DNA of 64,000 bases from CAVWUA01 sp963758025 (GCA_963758025.1 CAVWUA010000026.1:1-64000), one strand, 5' to 3'; positions 41,181 through 51,412 are shown, numbered from the stretch's first letter. Program-made: numbers and translations. Notes: a model not told the origin generated them from the sequence alone.

Positions 41181-42560
41181 CGATAGCACGGGGGTCACCG
41201 GGGCGTTCAGGGGCAGGCAGGCGGCCAGCCAGGAGACGAAATCGTGACCCCGCTGCTGGCAGGTCATCGCCAGGCTCGTCAGCCGCTCCCACGCCCGCTT
41301 CCCGGCCTCGGTCTTGTTCCCGCACGACACCTTCCGCGCGATCACGCCCGGGTCACGCAGCGAGGCGCTCCGCACGGTTGTTCGTCGGTTCCGCCGCGGG
41401 GTAGTCCAGGCAGCAAGACCACCCCGCGCCGTTTGCCGATCCGTTGCTGAATCGCCAAGTCTCCGCTTGGCTCCGCGCCTCGGCCAGCAGCCGGTCCAAC
41501 CACGCCTCCAGGTGGCCGTTGCGCGCGAACTCCTCTTGGCCGAGAGACACGCGGTGTCACAACGCATTGACATCGTGAACAGCAGCTTCCACTCGTTCAG
41601 ATAGCTTGGGTGGGTCGTGTCTGGCTGGTCCTGCGCGCCGCGATCGCCTTCTGGTGGTGGGCAATGCACTTGTGCATCCGGTACGGCAGGTTCTCATAAC
41701 TGGCCAGGCAGTCGCTCACCAGGATGCCGGCGAAGTCCGCGCAGAGCATCTCCAGCACCACCTGCCGGCCGCGGCTCTCGTCGACGTGGTAGACCGTCGC
41801 GTCGGCGGTCGTGAACGTCCACAGCCAGTGCCCCGGTGCCCCGACGTACCAGCTCGTCTCGTCGACGAACACGGCGGCCGCGCGCGGATCTCGGTGACCA
41901 GGCTGTCGAAGGCCGGGGTGACCTTCGTCGCGGTGCATTGCACGCCCAACGCCAGTCCGCCGGGGCTGAGCGAGAGGCCGCACAGGAGCTTCAGCACGCG
42001 GCAGGTCTTGCGTGTCGTCAGCCCGAACTGCTTGTTCAACGCGGCGGCCAGGGCACGGGCAGGGGGCCCAGCTGAACCTTGGCCGCGCCGGTGGCGGTCG
42101 AGGTCTGCAGCGGGTGGGAACTGTGCACCGGCCCGCAGGTGGCACAGCGGCCGCGGTACGTGACCAGGCGGGTGACGCGGGGCCGGACCGGGGGGATCTC
42201 CTCGATGAACTGCTCGATCGGTTCGACCGCGGTGAACGGGGCGCCGCAGTGGGGACAGCCCGTCAGCGGCACCTCGGCGTGTTCGTCGACGTGGTCGGGG
42301 ATGGCCCGGCGGGCCCCGGGATGGCAGTCCGGGCGGCCGGGCGGCTTCCGGGAGCCATGGGGGACCTTCCGGGAGTCACGCCGGCGGAACGGGGCCGCCT
42401 GGCGTGCCGCGGCCCGGGTCTGCTCGTCGAGCTGCTGCTGGAGCCGTTGGTTCTGGTCCCGGAGGTCGCCGATGGTCTGCTCCAGGGTGGCGACCTGGGC
42501 GCGCAGCGTCTGGTTCTCTTGCCGGAGTTGCTCCAGAGTCGCCCGCTCAGTAGCCGTCAT
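41151..42560 (-). pseudogene. IS66-family transposase, broken by frameshifts
   Basis: From ATG 42560: a coiled coil (LRQENQTLRAQVATLEQTIG), a basic segment, then the IS66 zinc finger (CPHCGAPFTAVEP and CATCGPV). Further pieces in other frames give the catalytic DDE core: VFVDETSWYVGAPGHWLW (first Asp), GILVSDCLASYENLPYRMHK (second Asp) and EPTNNRAERLAALRDP (Glu). The C-terminal region is ARKVSCGNKTEAGKRAWERL. At least three frame changes (near 42040, 41900 and 41590) separate them. No tnpA/tnpB partners are present. The last frame runs into the repeat box before a stop at 41151, so the native C-terminus may be lost. Confidence 0.75.
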
Positions 42561-42631
42561 GGTCCACCCCACCGGCCGGATCGGCCCCATGATCGATTCA
42601 GGCCAGCAAAAAGGGGGCCGCTAAACACGTA

Positions 42632-42818
42632 CAGGGGCAACGCCCCTGGGACACGGATCACAACACACGACCCCGCCCTGAAGGGGCGGATTTCGCCCTC
42701 TTCGGCGGGACGCAATCCGCCCCTTCAGGGCGGGCCGGAACGAGAGAGGTTGAGCACCGTTCTCCAGGTCCAGGGGCGTTGCCCCTGGCTATCGGATGCT
42801 GCCCCTTCGGGGCGAACT
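42632..42818. repeat. Palindromic element core, second copy
   Basis: CAGGGGCAACGCCCCTGG at 42632-42649 mirrors CCAGGGGCGTTGCCCCTGG at 42770-42788. Between them CCGCCCTGAAGGGGCGGATT (42673-42692) pairs perfectly with 42714-42733. The right arm continues through CTATCGGATGCTGCCCCTT to GGCGAACT at 42818. It is the same layout as 36342-36548, with paired changes in the stem (GTAGGGG/CCCCTAC there, GAAGGGG/CCCCTTC here). This, the heptamer array and AroB's 3' side fill the 42561-43083 gap. Confidence 0.85.
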
Positions 42819-43036
42819 GCTCCTCTGGAATCGGGAATCGGGAATCGGGAATGGCGGACTGCTCCTCTGGAATCGGGAATCGGGAATGGCGAACTGCTCC
42901 TCTGGAATCGGGAATCAGGAATGGCGAACTGCTCCTCTGGAATCGGGAATCGGGAATGGCGGACTGCTCCTCTGGAATCGGGAATCGGGAATGGCGAACT
43001 GCTCCTCTGGAATCGGGAATCGGGAATCGGGAATCG
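42816..43036. repeat. Minisatellite: six units of 35-42 bp built on a GGGAATC heptamer
   Basis: Units beginning ACTGCTCCTCTGGAATCGGG start at 42816, 42858, 42893, 42928, 42963 and 42998, giving periods of 42, 35, 35, 35 and 35, all multiples of seven. Each ends in GGAATCGGGAATGGCG with minor variants (GAATCAGG at about 42913). The last unit ends in extra heptamers. The same heptamer in reverse complement occurs at 40951-41140 on the other side of the element. Confidence 0.92.
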
Positions 43037-43083
43037 GTGATGTGCCATTTGCCAACCGGCGATCCGTCAACCTCACGGACCTC

Positions 43084-44202
43084 CTACGCGAGGACGGCCC
43101 GGATGTCCGCCTCGCTCGGGGCGTCCGTCAGCTCGACCCGGCCGATCTCCCTCGGCAGGACGAATCGGATCGTGCCACCCCGGTTCTTCTTGTCGCGGGT
43201 CATCCGGTCAAGAAGCGCGTCGGGGTCCAGCCCCGGCGCGGCGGTCGGCAGGCCAAACCGGCGGACCAGGGCCTCCAGGCGGGCGGTCGTCTCGGGACCG
43301 ATCCAGCCGAGCCGCTCGGCCAGGCGGGCCTCGGCCACCATCCCCGCCGCCACGGCTTCCCCGTGCCGGAACGCTCCGCCATAGCCGGCGACCGCCTCGA
43401 TCGCGTGGCCGATCGTGTGGCCGAAGTTCAGCACGGCCCGCAATCCCGTCTCCTCCCGCTCGTCGCGCGAGACGACATCGGCCTTGAGCTGGCAACTCCG
43501 CGCGACGATCTGTCGGGTCGCTAACGGCTCCCGAGCGAGGATCGCCTCGGCGTTCGCCTCCAGGAAGTCGAAGAACCCGGCGTCGAGAATCACGCCGTAC
43601 TTAACCACCTCCGCCAGTCCGCAGCGCAGCTCGCGTTCGGGAAGGGTGGCGAGCGTCTCGGTGTCGATCCAGACCCCGACCGGCTGGTGAAACGCCCCGA
43701 CGATGTTCTTGGCTTTCGGCAGATTGACCGCGACCTTGCCCCCGACCGAGCTATCAACCTGGGCCAGCAGGCTCGTCGGCACCATCAGCAACGGGAGCCC
43801 CCGGGTGAACGTCGCCGCGACGAACCCCGCGAGGTCGCCAATGACGCCGCCCCCCAGCGCGATGATCGCGAAATGGCGGTCGGCCCGCAGCTCCACGAGC
43901 CGTTCGTACAGCCCCTCCGCCCGCGCCAGGCTCTTGCTCGCCTCGCCCGGAGGCAGCACGGCCGTCGTCGTGGCGATCCCGGCCTCACGGAGCGAGGACG
44001 CCAGCGGTCCGGTCTGATCCTTCAGATTCTCGTCGGTGACGATCAACCCACGACGGCACGACCGCCCGGCCCAGGTGGCGTCGAGCGCCTCGCGGGCGAA
44101 CGCGCCGAACGCCTCGGGCCGGCGGCTGACGACGCGGATTTCATACGAACGCGGACCCAGTTCCACGCGCACCGAGGTCAACGGGTCGGCGGGGGATGGC
44201 AT
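43084..44202 (-). CDS. aroB: 3-dehydroquinate synthase
   Basis: 372 residues from ATG 44202 (MPSPADPLTS). Conserved motifs: PPGEASKSL, ALGGGVIGDLAGFVAATFTR, PTSLLAQVDSSVGGKVAVNL, the metal site LAEVVKYGVI, NFGHTIGHAIE and GEAVAAGM. It converts DAHP to 3-dehydroquinate in the shikimate pathway, with NAD+ and a divalent metal. It ends 29 bases from the repeat element. Intact and monocistronic here. Confidence 0.95.
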   Translation of the reverse strand: MPSPADPLTSVRVELGPRSYEIRVVSRRPEAFGAFAREALDATWAGRSCRRGLIVTDENLKDQTGPLASSLREAGIATTTAVLPPGEASKSLARAEGLYERLVELRADRHFAIIALGGGVIGDLAGFVAATFTRGLPLLMVPTSLLAQVDSSVGGKVAVNLPKAKNIVGAFHQPVGVWIDTETLATLPERELRCGLAEVVKYGVILDAGFFDFLEANAEAILAREPLATRQIVARSCQLKADVVSRDEREETGLRAVLNFGHTIGHAIEAVAGYGGAFRHGEAVAAGMVAEARLAERLGWIGPETTARLEALVRRFGLPTAAPGLDPDALLDRMTRDKKNRGGTIRFVLPREIGRVELTDAPSEADIRAVLA

Positions 44203-44911
44203 GACGGACACGACGGCAGCACTCCTCTTTCCGCGAAAGGCGGAATTATAGCAGGCCGGGCCATCCGGGGAAATCGCCGACCGGCGGGGATCCATCCTCC
44301 TGACCCGACGTCTCGAAGTTTGATCGTGGCGGCATCCTCGCCCCCGACCCGGCTTGCCCTCCCGCCGGGATCGAGTGTCCAGGGAATGTCACTCCAACCC
44401 CTCCGACGCGCGCCGCGGCGCGGGGTCAGCGACACTCCCTGAGGGCCGAATCGAGCCTCCCGGCGTTCGCGGGACGGCTCCCGGAGCAGAGGGAATCTGG
44501 CAGATCTATCTGGTATGAAAGGATTTCCGTCGAAACGCTCCCTGCCGAACGAGGCCCATAAGGTCAGCATCACTCGCGAAACTCGGAAATCGGGACCGAA
44601 AAATTGACGCTTCTGTCTTGAATATAATAGTTTGCGTCGATCCAAGTCGGCTTGGTGACGAGAAAAAAACGCGCGCCCGGGGTCCACGACACACGCGAGG
44701 CCGTTGGCGCGTCGGAAAAATGTCACTGAGGGCCCTCCTCGCGTTCAAAACGCGGTGGGTCGCCCGTCCCGAAAAGGCGGGACGACCTCTTGCCAGAGAC
44801 CAAGGTCCGTCGCTATGATCGGGCCGCGTCCGGGTGGTCGAGGAATGATGCCCGGGTGACTCTCGCAACTGGGAATACACCCTTTGGTCGGTCACGGAGG
44901 ACCTGCGACCC
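44203..44911. other. 709-bp intergenic region
   Basis: No convincing gene. TATAAT at 44623-44628 is preceded by TTGACG at 44604-44609, but the 13-base spacing is too short for a normal promoter. GCGCGCCGCGGCGCG near 44410 is a GC palindrome. Poly-A runs (GAGAAAAAAACGCG near 44661) follow. The leader of the glycosyltransferase gene and the promoter of aroB must lie here, since these genes diverge. I see no riboswitch or tRNA. Confidence 0.4.
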
Positions 44912-46718
44912 ATGAGCACGCCGACGCTCCCGCAGACCAAGGCCGCGTCTCCCTCGCTCCTCCATCGATTCCAGCCCGACGCGGAGGCCGCCCAACGCCG
45001 CGCGCCCGGGTCCCGGACCGTGCTGGTCGGTCTGGGGCTGGGGATGATTCTCGGCCTTTTCGGTGCGCGTTGTTTCTGGATCGCCCGGACCGACGCGATC
45101 ACGTCGGACGAGTGGACTCACCTCGTCCATTGCCTCCATTACTGGATCACCGGCGACGATCTGGTGATGTGGGAACTGGGCGCGCCCCGTTTGCCGCACG
45201 CCCTGAACGCCCTCGCGTCCTATCTGGCCTTGCGTCCCCTGGACGTCCTTCCGCCGGCCGGGAGCCCGACGCTGGTTCAGGATCTCTCCAAACTCGTCCT
45301 CTCAGGAATCAATCGGGTTCTGGTCCCGGCGCGGCTGGTTTCGATCGGCTGGGGGCTGTCGTTATTGCTCGCGGTCTTCTGGGCCGTGGCACGGTGGCGA
45401 GGGGCGGTGGCCGGGCTGGTGGCCGTGGCTCTCCTGTCGCTCGTGCCGGAGGTCGTGGCGCATTCGTCGATCGCCGGCAGCGACATGCCGTTCACCGCCG
45501 CGGCGTTCGTCTCCCTGGTGTTGATGGCCCGCTATGCCGAGCGTCCGACCGTGTGGCCGCTGGATGGGCCTCGCCCTGATGATCGGCCTGGCCTGGGCGA
45601 TGCGACATTCCGCCCTGTTGCTGCTGCCGATGGCGGGCCTCGTGCATCTGGTGACCAGCTACCGGCGCGATCGGCCCCGGAGCGTCATGAGCGTTCTGGA
45701 GTGGCTTTTCGGCTCGATGTGGGCCGGCGTGGGCCTGACCCTGCTGGCGGGCCTGGTCCTCTGGGCCGGGGATGGCTTCGGCACCGCGACGCTCGCCGAG
45801 GTCGCCGACCGCTCGGCCACGATGAATATCCCGTCCCGGATCGGTCCGGTGGACATCGCCGACTGGCCCATCCCGACCTCGCTCTTGAGTGTCCTGAAGC
45901 AGGTCCGCCATCAGAACCAGGGGCACGAGGCATACCTGCTCGGCGCGTACGGCTCCACCGGCTGGCCGCTGTACTTCCCCCTGGCGTTCCTGCTCAAGAC
46001 CCCGGTGGGGCTGTTGATTCTCATGGTCCTGGCCGCCGCGAGGCTCCGTCCGCGAGGGGCGTGGGACGCCATCGCGCTCGGGTTCCTGGCCGTGCTCTGG
46101 ATCATGCTCGTGCGGAACAAGGTGAACATCGGCGTGCGTTACGCTCTGTTGACCTACCCGCTGGTCATCCCGCTGGTCGCCCGGATGTTCGAGCCGCGGT
46201 GGCTCCGCGACCGGGTCTGGACGCCCATCACGCTGGTGGCGGTCGCGTGGTTCGCCGTGGCGTCGGTGGGATGCGGCGGGCGCTGCCTGTCGTACTTCAA
46301 TGAGATCGGCGGCGGGCCGAAGATGGGCTGGCTCTACCTGGCCGATTCCAACATCGACTGGGGCCAGGATTTCGACGCCCTGACCGAAACCGTGCAACGT
46401 CTTGGCATCCGGGAAATCACCACCGACATCAGTAGCGAGCGCCGTCTGGACCTCCCCGGCGTGTACGCCGTGGTCAACCCGTCGAAGGGGTTCCAGGTGC
46501 CCGCTGTCACCCCGCCGAACCGCCGTTTGTACGACAACGAGGGGGGCTACATTCCCGTTTACACGCGCTACGTGGCCGTGAGCGTCTCGCGCTTGCTCGG
46601 CCTGTACTCGCAGAACGACATGAGCTGGCTGCGAACGCGCCGGCTCGTGACGCGCGTCGGGGATAGCATCTTCCTCTTCGACATGGACCATCCGGCCGAG
46701 CGGCCGTTCTTCGAGTAG
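44912..46718 (+). CDS. Membrane glycosyltransferase-like protein (GT39/ArnT superfamily); one frameshift
   Basis: About 600 residues. After a cytoplasmic N-terminus the first membrane helix (VLVGLGLGMILGLFGARCFW) leads to the loop DAITSDEWTHL, where Asp/Glu match the acidic motif of polyisoprenyl-phosphate-dependent glycosyltransferases. Ten or more helices follow. The periplasmic C-terminal part (YLADSNIDWGQDFDAL, GYIPVYTRYVAVSVSRLLGL) is typical of planctomycete members. Near 45552 one extra C shifts the frame between RPTVW and RWMGLALMIGL. It precedes the RDD-SpoIIM-MoxR cluster but has its own leader and is separated by 171 bp. Confidence 0.75.
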
Positions 46719-46757
46719 AACGGGCGTCGGCATTTTCTCGGCGGAATGGGCCTGTTG

Positions 46758-46787
46758 TTGCGAGTCGCGGGGTTCGTGGGGTAGCAT
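46758..46787 (+). promoter_or_regulatory. Promoter TTGCGA-N18-TAGCAT ahead of the MoxR cluster
   Basis: TTGCGA at 46758-46763 and TAGCAT at 46782-46787, 18 bases apart, about 100 bases before the RDD gene. It would start the long run of closely spaced genes to at least 51412. Confidence 0.5.
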
Positions 46788-46889
46788 GTTTGCATCGGAC
46801 GTCGCCGTCGCTCCGGGAGGGGCGGCGGGCGCAACGGGTGCGCCGGACGTGAGCGAATCAAGGGCCGCCCCGGGCGGTCGGGCACGACG

Positions 46890-47657
46890 ATGGCGACGGT
46901 CACGGACCCCACGACGACGAGCGCGGAAGCCCTCGACACGACCGTCCGGCTGGTCACGCCGGAACGGATCCGGTTCCAGTACCCGCTGGCTGGGCCGTTC
47001 CGCCGCTCGTTGGCCTACCTGATCGACGTGATAATCATCGGGCTGTTGGTGTTCACCGGCTCGATCCTGGCCTCGCTGATCTCCCTGGGCACCAGCGCGG
47101 GAACGGGACTGGTGCTGGTCCTGATCTTCGTGCTCTTGTGGGGCTATGGCGCCTTCTGCGAGGCGGTCTTCAATGGCCAGACCCCCGGCAAGCGGGCCCT
47201 GGGCATTCGCGTCGTGTCGGACCAGGGGGTGCCGATCACCGGAGCGCAGGCCGTCTTGCGGAACGTTCTCTGGGCGTTCGACGGCATCATGTTCGGTTAC
47301 ATCCCCGCCGTGGCCTGCATGATCCTCACGCGGAAGTTCCAGAGGCTGGGCGACCTGGCCGCCGGCACGATGGTCATGGTCGAGCACCAACCGGGGCGCG
47401 GTGTCCTGGCCAAGGTCGATGAGCCGGCCGTGGAAGCGATCCTGCCGTTGCTGCCGATGCACGTCGATGCCGGCCCGGAGCTGTCCCGTGCCCTGTCGGA
47501 TTACGTCAAGCACCGCACCCGATTGCCCCGCGCCCGTTGCGAGGAGATGGCCGGGCACCTGGCCCGGCCGCTCCGCCGACGCTACGCGCTGCCCGAGAAT
47601 GCCTCGGCCGACGCGATCGTCTGCGCTCTGTATCGCCGCGTGTTCCTGGGAGACTGA
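46890..47657 (+). CDS. RDD-family membrane protein
   Basis: 255 residues. The RDD domain is FRRSLAYLIDVIIIGLLVF (Arg-x-x-Ala-x-x-Ile-Asp), NGQTPGKRALGIRVV and RLGDLAAGTMVMV, with about three membrane helices. The C-terminal 90 residues are soluble and helical (LSRALSDYVKHRTRLPRARC). It is the first gene of a run ending in MoxR and DUF58. RDD proteins often neighbour SpoIIM-like and DUF4129 genes in such clusters; the transported or sensed molecule is unknown. Confidence 0.88.
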   Translation: MATVTDPTTTSAEALDTTVRLVTPERIRFQYPLAGPFRRSLAYLIDVIIIGLLVFTGSILASLISLGTSAGTGLVLVLIFVLLWGYGAFCEAVFNGQTPGKRALGIRVVSDQGVPITGAQAVLRNVLWAFDGIMFGYIPAVACMILTRKFQRLGDLAAGTMVMVEHQPGRGVLAKVDEPAVEAILPLLPMHVDAGPELSRALSDYVKHRTRLPRARCEEMAGHLARPLRRRYALPENASADAIVCALYRRVFLGD

Positions 47658-47661
47658 GCGC

Positions 47662-48771
47662 ATGAGGGTCGTCGATCGCCTGGAACGCCGCGAGCAGACC
47701 TGGCACGAGCTGGACATGCTTCTCTACCGCCTCGATGGCAAGCGGCCGGGCGGCCGTCGGCGGCGGAAGACGCCGGACGCCTCCTGGATCGACACCGAGG
47801 TTCTGACCTCTCTCGAGTCGACGACCCAACCCGTCCGGTCGCTGGGGGCCGAGGAGGTCATCCGCCTGGGCGAGCTGTACCGCGCCGCCTGCGCCGACCT
47901 GATGCTGGCCGAGGCGTATGACCTGCCCCGCGAGACGGTCGCGTACCTTCACGCCCTGGTCGCTCGGGCGCACAACGCCTTGTACCGCGCCCAGGGGCTC
48001 CGCTTCCGCCAGTGGGCGGGGGAGCTGTTCGGCGAGGTGCCCCGCCGGCTCCGCCGCGATCCGCTGCTGCGCGTGGCCGCCCTGCTCTTCTGGGCACCGT
48101 TTCTGATCGTCGCCCTGCTCTCGGCCGGGCGACCGGACTTCGCCCGCGAGATCGTCGGCGAGGCGGCCATCGAGCAGATGGAGGAGATGTACGCCGAACC
48201 GATCGGCTCGGGCCTCGCCAGCCAGCGACGATGATGCGTCGATGACCGGTTTCTACATCCTGAACAACGCCTCGATCGGCCTGCAGCTGCTTCGCCTTCG
48301 GCCTGATCTTCGGGGTTGGCACGATCTTCACCCTGCTCTCCAACTCGATCCAGATCGGGGCGGTGTTCGGGCACATGGCTCACGACCCCTTATGCGACGA
48401 ACTTTTACACCTTCGTCACGGCGCACGCGCCGTTCGAGCTGACGGCGATCGTCTTCTCGGGGGCCGCCGGGTTGCGGCTGGGTTACGGTCTGATCGTGAC
48501 CCAAGGGCAGACGCGGCTCGCTTCCTTGCAGCGTGAGGCACGGAATTCCTTGCCGACGGCCGGCGCGGCGGTGATGCTGTTCATCCTCGCGGCCTTTCTC
48601 GAAGGGTTCGTCTCGGCCTCGGCCCTGCCTTATCCCGCCAAGGCGGGCATCGCCCTGGTCTGCGCGGCGATGCTGGTGGCCTATCTGGCCCTCGGCGGGC
48701 GGTCGCGCTCCGAGCCATGGACGATGCCGGTCGCCGCCGATCGTGGTCCGCAAGCCGTTCCGGGAGGTTGA
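47662..48771 (+). CDS. SpoIIM/DUF95-type membrane protein; frameshifts
   Basis: ATG 47662 lies 4 bases after the RDD stop. The N-terminal helical part (VVDRLERREQTWHELDMLLY, VIRLGELYRAACADLMLAEA) and the first helix (LLRVAALLFWAPFLIVALLS) are followed, across breaks near 48225, 48288 and 48390, by the conserved SpoIIM core: MTGFYILNNASIGLQ, FGLIFGVGTIFTLLSNSIQI and APFELTAIVFSGAAGLRLGY. About 368 residues. Its name comes from Bacillus sporulation, but here it belongs to the MoxR cluster and does not imply spores. Confidence 0.8.
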
Positions 48772-48774
48772 GCC

Positions 48775-49559
48775 GTGGCCCTGATGGAACGGACGTTGGT
48801 CCAGGTGCGCGAGCGCTCCTTCCTGGACCTGCTCGACCTCTCGCTGGTCGTCGTGAGGCGCAAGCCGTGGCCGATCGGCCTGGCGGCCCTGGCCGGCTGC
48901 GCTCCGTTCGCGGCCTTGAACGCCTGGCTCGCCCGGGATGGCGATTTCCCGGCGATTTTCTACGTCCTCCTCCTGGCCCTGGAAATTCCCTGGGCCACCG
49001 CGCCGCTGACCGTGATGCTCGGCGGCCTGATGTTCGGCGACCGGCCGTCCGCCGGGCAATCGTCCGCATATTGCTTGGCAGCTTCGTTCCGATGCTGCTC
49101 TTTCAAGGGCTTCTGCGCGCGATCTTGTTGTTGTTCACCATCCTGGCCGTGCTGTTGATTCCGTCGAAACTGGCGTTCCTCAACGAGGTCATCCTGCTGG
49201 AGCGTGGACGCTTGCGGAAGGTCTTCGATCGCACCTCGACGCTCTGCGCCGACCGTGGTGGCGAACTCTTCTTCCGGGCGATTGCGGAGCTGTTTTTCGG
49301 CGGCCTGTTCGTCTTCGCGTTCTGGTTCGCCTGCGGCGTGGTCCTGCAACTTCTCTTTAGCGGCTGGGTCTGGGAGGAGCTGGACATGCCCGAGCTGTAC
49401 TCCTGGCCGACCCAGCTCGGCGTCTGGTTGGCGGTGTCGCTGTTTGCCGTCACCCGATTCCTGACGTACATCGACCAGCGCATCCGGCTGGAAGGCTGGG
49501 AGGTCGAGCTGCGGCTCCGCCAGGCCGGGACCGTGATGGAGGAACAGGACGCATGGTGA
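48775..49559 (+). CDS. Multi-pass membrane protein of the MoxR cluster; one frameshift
   Basis: Starts at GTG 48775, 4 bases after the SpoIIM stop. Hydrophobic segments: PWPIGLAALAGCAPFAALNA, IFYVLLLALEIPWATAPLTV, then (across a frame change near 49060) FVPMLLFQGLLRAILLLFTI, FGGLFVFAFWFACGVVLQLL and LGVWLAVSLFAVTRFL. A conserved-looking cytoplasmic loop is EVILLERGRLRKVFDRTSTL. No known family is certain; position and topology suggest a structural partner of the RDD and SpoIIM proteins. About 260 residues, overlapping the next gene by 7 bases. Confidence 0.7.
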
Positions 49560-50282
49560 GCCTCGCCCCCTGGCCCATGTTGTTGGTGTTGTTGATGTTC
49601 TCTCCGGCCGCGCTGGCGGTGGACGCGGGGGACGTGCCGGAGGCGCTCGGCGACGGCCGTTACCCCTGGTACGACGCCCGGCGCGACGCTCTGGAGCCGG
49701 TCGATCCGCCCTGGAACCCGTCCTGGTGGGACAAGTTACCTGACTGGGACTTCTCCCGCAAAGGCCCCAACCTCTCGGGCGGCGTGGGCCTGGGTCAGAT
49801 CATCGTGATCGTTCTGATGGTCCTCGCGCTGATGTTGTTGGTCGCCGGGCTGGTCTGGGCCTTCCGCCACTATTTCCCCGAGCCGGAGGAGATCGGGCCA
49901 GGCCGTCGCCGGACCGTGGGAGGCGCCGCGTGTCGGTGACCTGCCTCCGGGGCTTCAGTTCGACGTGACGGACCCGCTCGGCGAGGCGGCTCGCTTCCGC
50001 CGCGAAGGGAACCTCGCCGCGGCGACGCTTTGCCTGTTCGTGCACCAGCTTCGCACGCTCGACGAACTCCGGCTGATCCGCCTCGCCCCCGGACGGACCG
50101 GCCGGCAGCTCGTCCGCTCGATCGCCGATGGCTGGATCAAGGCGCGGGTCGAGCCGACCCTCCGGCTGTTCGAGGCGTCGTACTACGGCCATCATGAACC
50201 GACCCGCGAGGCGTTCGACCGCGTCTGGCAAGGGGCCGAGGAACTCCAGGCCCGGATCGCCGGGGGAGCCGTCGCGCCATGA
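49553..50282 (+). CDS. DUF4129-type membrane protein; one frameshift
   Basis: ATG 49553 overlaps the previous stop. A signal-like segment (MLLVLLMFSPAALA) leads to an external Trp/Pro-rich stretch (VDPPWNPSWWDKLPDWDFSR), one membrane helix (IIVIVLMVLALMLLVAGLVW) and, across a frame change near 49900, a cytoplasmic DUF4129 domain (GEAARFRREGNLAAATLCLF, LIRLAPGRTGRQLVRSI, RLFEASYYGHHEPTREAFDR). DUF4129 proteins accompany MoxR-DUF58 systems. The stop overlaps the DUF4350 start (ATGA). Confidence 0.8.
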
Positions 50283-51412
50283 ATCGCCCCCGCACCCTGC
50301 TGTACCTGATGCTGACCTGGGCCTTCTGCGCCGGCTGCGGAGGCGGCGGTGTGGAGTCGTTCTACGGGCGCGTCCGGGGCAAGAGCGTCAACGGCACCGG
50401 GACCTTCGCCGAGCTTCTCCGCGAGCAAGGCCACCACGTCCGCGCGACGGTCCGTCTGAACGAGGACGTGGCGGAGTGGGCCGAGACGATCGTGCGGTTC
50501 GCCCCCTACCCCGGCCCGCCCGACAAGGACGAGGCGGAGTGGTACGCCGACTGGCTGGCGAACTATCCCGGCCGCCGCCTGATCTACGTTCCCCTCGACT
50601 TCGACGCCGAGGACGAATACTGGGTCGCGATCCTCCAGCAGATGCCGCCCGATGCCGATCCCGAAACGCCGCGAGCGGATTGAAGACCACCGCGTCGAGA
50701 CGCGAACGTGGGCCCAGGAACTCCCGGCCAAGGCCGACGAACCGGCCGACACGGAGGACTGGTTCGCGGTGGATGACTCGGCGACCGTTCCCACCACCGT
50801 CAAGACGCTGGAAGGTCCCTGGGCCGAGGGGGTCGATGCCAAGGCCGCGAGCCTGACCAAGCACCAGACCCTCAAGGCGGTGCTGGAAGACGTGCTCCTG
50901 TCTGGCGACGGCAAGCCGCTGGCGATGTCCTGGATCTGGGGCAACTTCGGCGAGGTCTTGATCGTGGCCAACGGATCGTTTCTCCTGAATGAGCCGCTGG
51001 CTCACCCGGCGCGGCGCCCCTGGCCATGAAGGTCGTCCGCTGGGCCGGCGATGTCCCGCGCAACGTGGCCTTCGTCGAGACGCGGCACCCGGAATCCGAC
51101 GCGGTGGGCGTCGGCTCGGTCTTCGCCATGTTGCGGGTCGAGCCCTTGAACTGGGTCCTCGCGCACTGGATGGGCTTCCTGCTGTTGCTGAGCCTCTCCG
51201 CCGCGGCGATCCTCGGCCGCCCCCGGGCCGAGCCGTCCCCCGGCGCCGACCGGCCCGTCGCCCACGCCGAGGCCCTGGGGGACCTCCTCCGCCGCACCCG
51301 GGACAGCGACGCCGCCCGCGACCTGCTCGACGCCTACCGCCGCTGGCGACACCCGAAAGCCCGTCCGGAAACTGCCCGACCGCAGACTCAGGACACGAAC
51401 GCAAAGGATTGA
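50279..51412 (+). CDS. DUF4350-type protein; two frameshifts
   Basis: Begins with a short hydrophobic leader ending in CAGCGGGG, possibly lipidated. The DUF4350 region is GKSVNGTGTFAELLREQGHH with VRFAPYPGPPDKDEAEW and YPGRRLIYVPLDFDAED. Breaks near 50655 (extra G, GATCCCGAAACGC) and near 51018 separate it from GNFGEVLIVANGSFLLN and the C-terminal membrane helix WMGFLLLLSLSAAAIL, followed by a basic cytoplasmic tail. About 377 residues. It ends the first run of overlapping genes in the cluster. Confidence 0.75.

Larger units (their letters stand above)
41068..43055. mobile_element. Composite inverted-repeat element carrying a broken IS66-like transposase
   Basis: The outer ends are a perfect 11-bp inverted repeat: TTGGCAAATGG at 41068-41078 and CCATTTGCCAA at 43045-43055. 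Inside each end lie GATTCCC heptamer arrays in opposite orientation. Next comes a perfect 30-bp inverted repeat (41157-41186 with 42789-42818) that begins AGTTCGCCCCGAAGGGGCAG. The transposase remnant lies between, with a hairpin core at 42632-42788 on its right. The whole matches, in expanded form, the solo palindromic copy at 36322. No clear target-site duplication is visible next to the 11-bp ends. Confidence 0.7.

Noticed and set aside
42816..43036. CRISPR-like array of 35-bp units
   Set aside because: Units are contiguous with no unique spacers, and the period is a multiple of seven. This is a minisatellite, and no cas gene is near.
44604..44628. TTGACG and TATAAT as a promoter
   Set aside because: Spacing of 13 bases is too short for sigma70; no gene starts within 250 bases downstream.
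45492..47717. Minus-strand open frame (741 codons) opposite the glycosyltransferase and RDD genes
   Set aside because: Composition-driven shadow without domain signal.
47662..48771. SpoIIM-like gene as evidence of sporulation
   Set aside because: The family is widespread in MoxR clusters of non-sporulating bacteria and no other sporulation gene is present.
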